Below, one piece after another: positions 4,971 to 6,143 of a stretch of 6,143 nt of DNA (positions are counted from its first letter, which is position 1; every line of letters begins with the position of its first letter). The DNA is taken from positions 1 to 6,143 of the forward strand of contig DAOUBP010000170.1 in the NCBI GenBank assembly GCA_034432655.1, given 5' to 3'. The DNA is from DAOUBP01 sp034432655 (lineage in GTDB: Bacteria > Chloroflexota > Anaerolineae > CG2-30-64-16). The notes beneath the pieces are model-generated. The model had not been told where the DNA came from, ran no database searches, and was given only the letters and a program-made list of their open reading frames with translations. A program made the translations under genes and the position numbers.

Positions 4971-6125
4971 ATGGCCAAGCCACTGACACTATCACTTAGT
5001 CCACAGGAGCAGCAAGAACTTGAATGGATACGTGATCATCACAAATTGGCCTACATGCGCGAACGGGCAGCGGCGCTGCTCAAGATTGCCAGCGGCCAAT
5101 CTGGCTGTCGGGTTGCTGCTCAAGGCCTGCTGAAGGTTCGGAAACCGGACACCGTGTATGCATGGGTGCGTCGTTATCGAGCGGCGGGCTTGCAAGGGCT
5201 GGTGATTAAGCCCGGCCGCGGGCGCAAGCCCGCCTATGCGCCGGTCCAGGTCGATGCTGCCAGTGCTCAGACGGCCTTGCTGCATGTGGTGCGCCGTGAT
5301 CCGCAGCAATTCGGGCATTCGCAGAGTCGGTGGACGCTAGCCACGCTGGGGGCGAGTTGCCCCTGGCTGCGGGTGACGACGCCGGCGGGTCTGTGGCAGC
5401 TGCTGGCACGGCTGGACATCCACTACAAGCGCGGCCGCTCCTATGTGCATAGCCCGGATCGCTACTATGAAGCGAAACTCGCCCTGCTACAGGCTTGTCT
5501 CCTACGGGCCTGGTATGATCCCGAGCACTACGTGTTTTTGTTTCAGGACGAGTTCACCTACTATCGGCAACCAACGCTTGCCCAGGCTTATGAAGCTGCG
5601 GGCCATACCCAACCGCTGGCCCGTCGTAGTTGGAGCAGCAATCAGTGGTATCGGGTAGTGGCCGCACTCAATGCTGTGACAGGGCAGGTCACGTTTCAAC
5701 AGCACCACAAGATCGGCCTGCTCCAACTGGCCAACTTCTATGAGGCGGTGGCAACCGTCTATCCTGGCAAACTCATCTATATCGCCCAGGATAACTGGCC
5801 TATCCACTTCCACCCTGATGTGCTGGCGCGCTTACAGCCGCAAGACCTGCCCTGGCCACCCAAACTGCCCGCCCGCTGGCCGACGGAGCTCAGCGCGAAG
5901 GCGTGCCGTGCCAACCTGCCGATCCAATTGCTTTGCTTGCCGACCTACGCTTCCTGGTGCAATCCGATCGAGAAGTTGTGGCGCTGGCTACAACAGGATA
6001 TCCTGCATCTCCATCGGTGCAGCGATACTTGGCCAGCCCTCCGCCAACGGGTAGCGGCGTTCCTGGAAAACTTCAGCAGCGGTTCCACCGAACTGCTGCA
6101 CTACGTCGGGCTGTTACCCGATTAA
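4971..6125 (+). CDS. IS630-family DDE transposase
   Basis: Enzyme that cuts and joins the ends of the surrounding insertion sequence. The start at ATG 4971 is chosen over the GTG at 4944 because GGAGG lies just upstream with good spacing; this gives 384 residues. The N-terminal part (about 25-85) is a helix-turn-helix DNA-binding region ending in a basic PGRGRKP linker. The catalytic RNase H-like domain carries D193 (FQDEFTYY), D274 (IAQDNWPIHFHPD) and E334 (NPIEKLWRWL), the order and motifs of IS630/DDE_3 transposases. The spacing between D274 and E334 is 59 residues rather than the roughly 34 usual in IS630/Tc1 enzymes; the extra Pro/Trp-rich segment is about 285-310. The frame is complete with no break, and its last codons and stop lie in the right inverted repeat. 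Confidence 0.93.
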   Translation: MAKPLTLSLSPQEQQELEWIRDHHKLAYMRERAAALLKIASGQSGCRVAAQGLLKVRKPDTVYAWVRRYRAAGLQGLVIKPGRGRKPAYAPVQVDAASAQTALLHVVRRDPQQFGHSQSRWTLATLGASCPWLRVTTPAGLWQLLARLDIHYKRGRSYVHSPDRYYEAKLALLQACLLRAWYDPEHYVFLFQDEFTYYRQPTLAQAYEAAGHTQPLARRSWSSNQWYRVVAALNAVTGQVTFQQHHKIGLLQLANFYEAVATVYPGKLIYIAQDNWPIHFHPDVLARLQPQDLPWPPKLPARWPTELSAKACRANLPIQLLCLPTYASWCNPIEKLWRWLQQDILHLHRCSDTWPALRQRVAAFLENFSSGSTELLHYVGLLPD

Positions 6126-6140
6126 ATTTTTAAAGTTCAT
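6113..6140 (-). repeat. Right terminal inverted repeat of the IS
   Basis: Reverse complement of 4910-4937 without a mismatch. It contains the last transposase codons and the TAA stop at 6123-6125. Only AAG follows before the window ends, so the flanking half of the interrupted palindrome cannot be checked. Confidence 0.9.
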
Positions 6141-6143
6141 AAG

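Larger units (their letters stand above)
4910..6140 (+). mobile_element. Intact IS630-family insertion sequence, 1231 bp
   Basis: Both ends carry a perfect 28-base inverted repeat (4910-4937 and 6113-6140), starting ATGAACTTTAAAAATTTAAT when read inward. Between them is one full-length transposase gene, and the size is typical of IS630 elements. The right repeat contains the transposase stop codon, so the gene fills the element almost completely. The expected TA target duplication of the family is not obvious: the bases left of the element are TTG (or TTGA), and only AAG (or TAAG) remains to the right before the window ends. Intact ends and an intact gene suggest a recent, possibly active copy. 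Confidence 0.9.

Overview
The window is about 60% GC and bacterial. It carries three leftward (minus-strand) genes, a repeat-rich intergenic stretch, and one intact insertion sequence on the plus strand at the right edge. Large multihaem cytochromes, paired Gfo/Idh/MocA dehydrogenases, arrays of short palindromes and an IS630-type element together recall environmental Chloroflexota (Anaerolineae-like) genomes. That placement is a weak inference, because no phylogenetic marker is present.

Layout from left to right. Bases 1-200 hold no credible gene, only a structured repeat region: two 20-base direct repeats 99 bases apart and three small hairpins. Bases 201-2294 (minus) encode a membrane-anchored cytochrome c with 15 CxxCH motifs and one CX4CH motif. 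Its head is NapC/NirT/NrfH-like and its tail is four tandem two-haem modules. A good extended -10 promoter lies just upstream at 2380-2408. Bases 2422-3435 and 3532-4548 (minus) encode two paralogous NAD(P)-dependent dehydrogenases of the Gfo/Idh/MocA family. Both keep the Lys/Asp/His set of inositol 2-dehydrogenases, and both have strong ribosome binding sites.

Bases 4560-4909 are a non-coding array of two alternating palindromes: six full and one broken copy of one hairpin, and three copies of the other. The loop of the seventh copy of the first hairpin is where an IS630-family element begins. This element (4910-6140) has perfect 28-base terminal inverted repeats and a full-length 384-residue DDE transposase with an enlarged D-E spacing.

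How the genes work together: the two dehydrogenases probably form a polyol or inositol catabolic unit (inference). The cytochrome gene runs in the same direction but has its own promoter, so functional coupling to the dehydrogenases is not shown. I see no defence system, CRISPR array or RNA gene. The most unusual items are the modular 16-haem cytochrome and the IS insertion inside the palindrome array.
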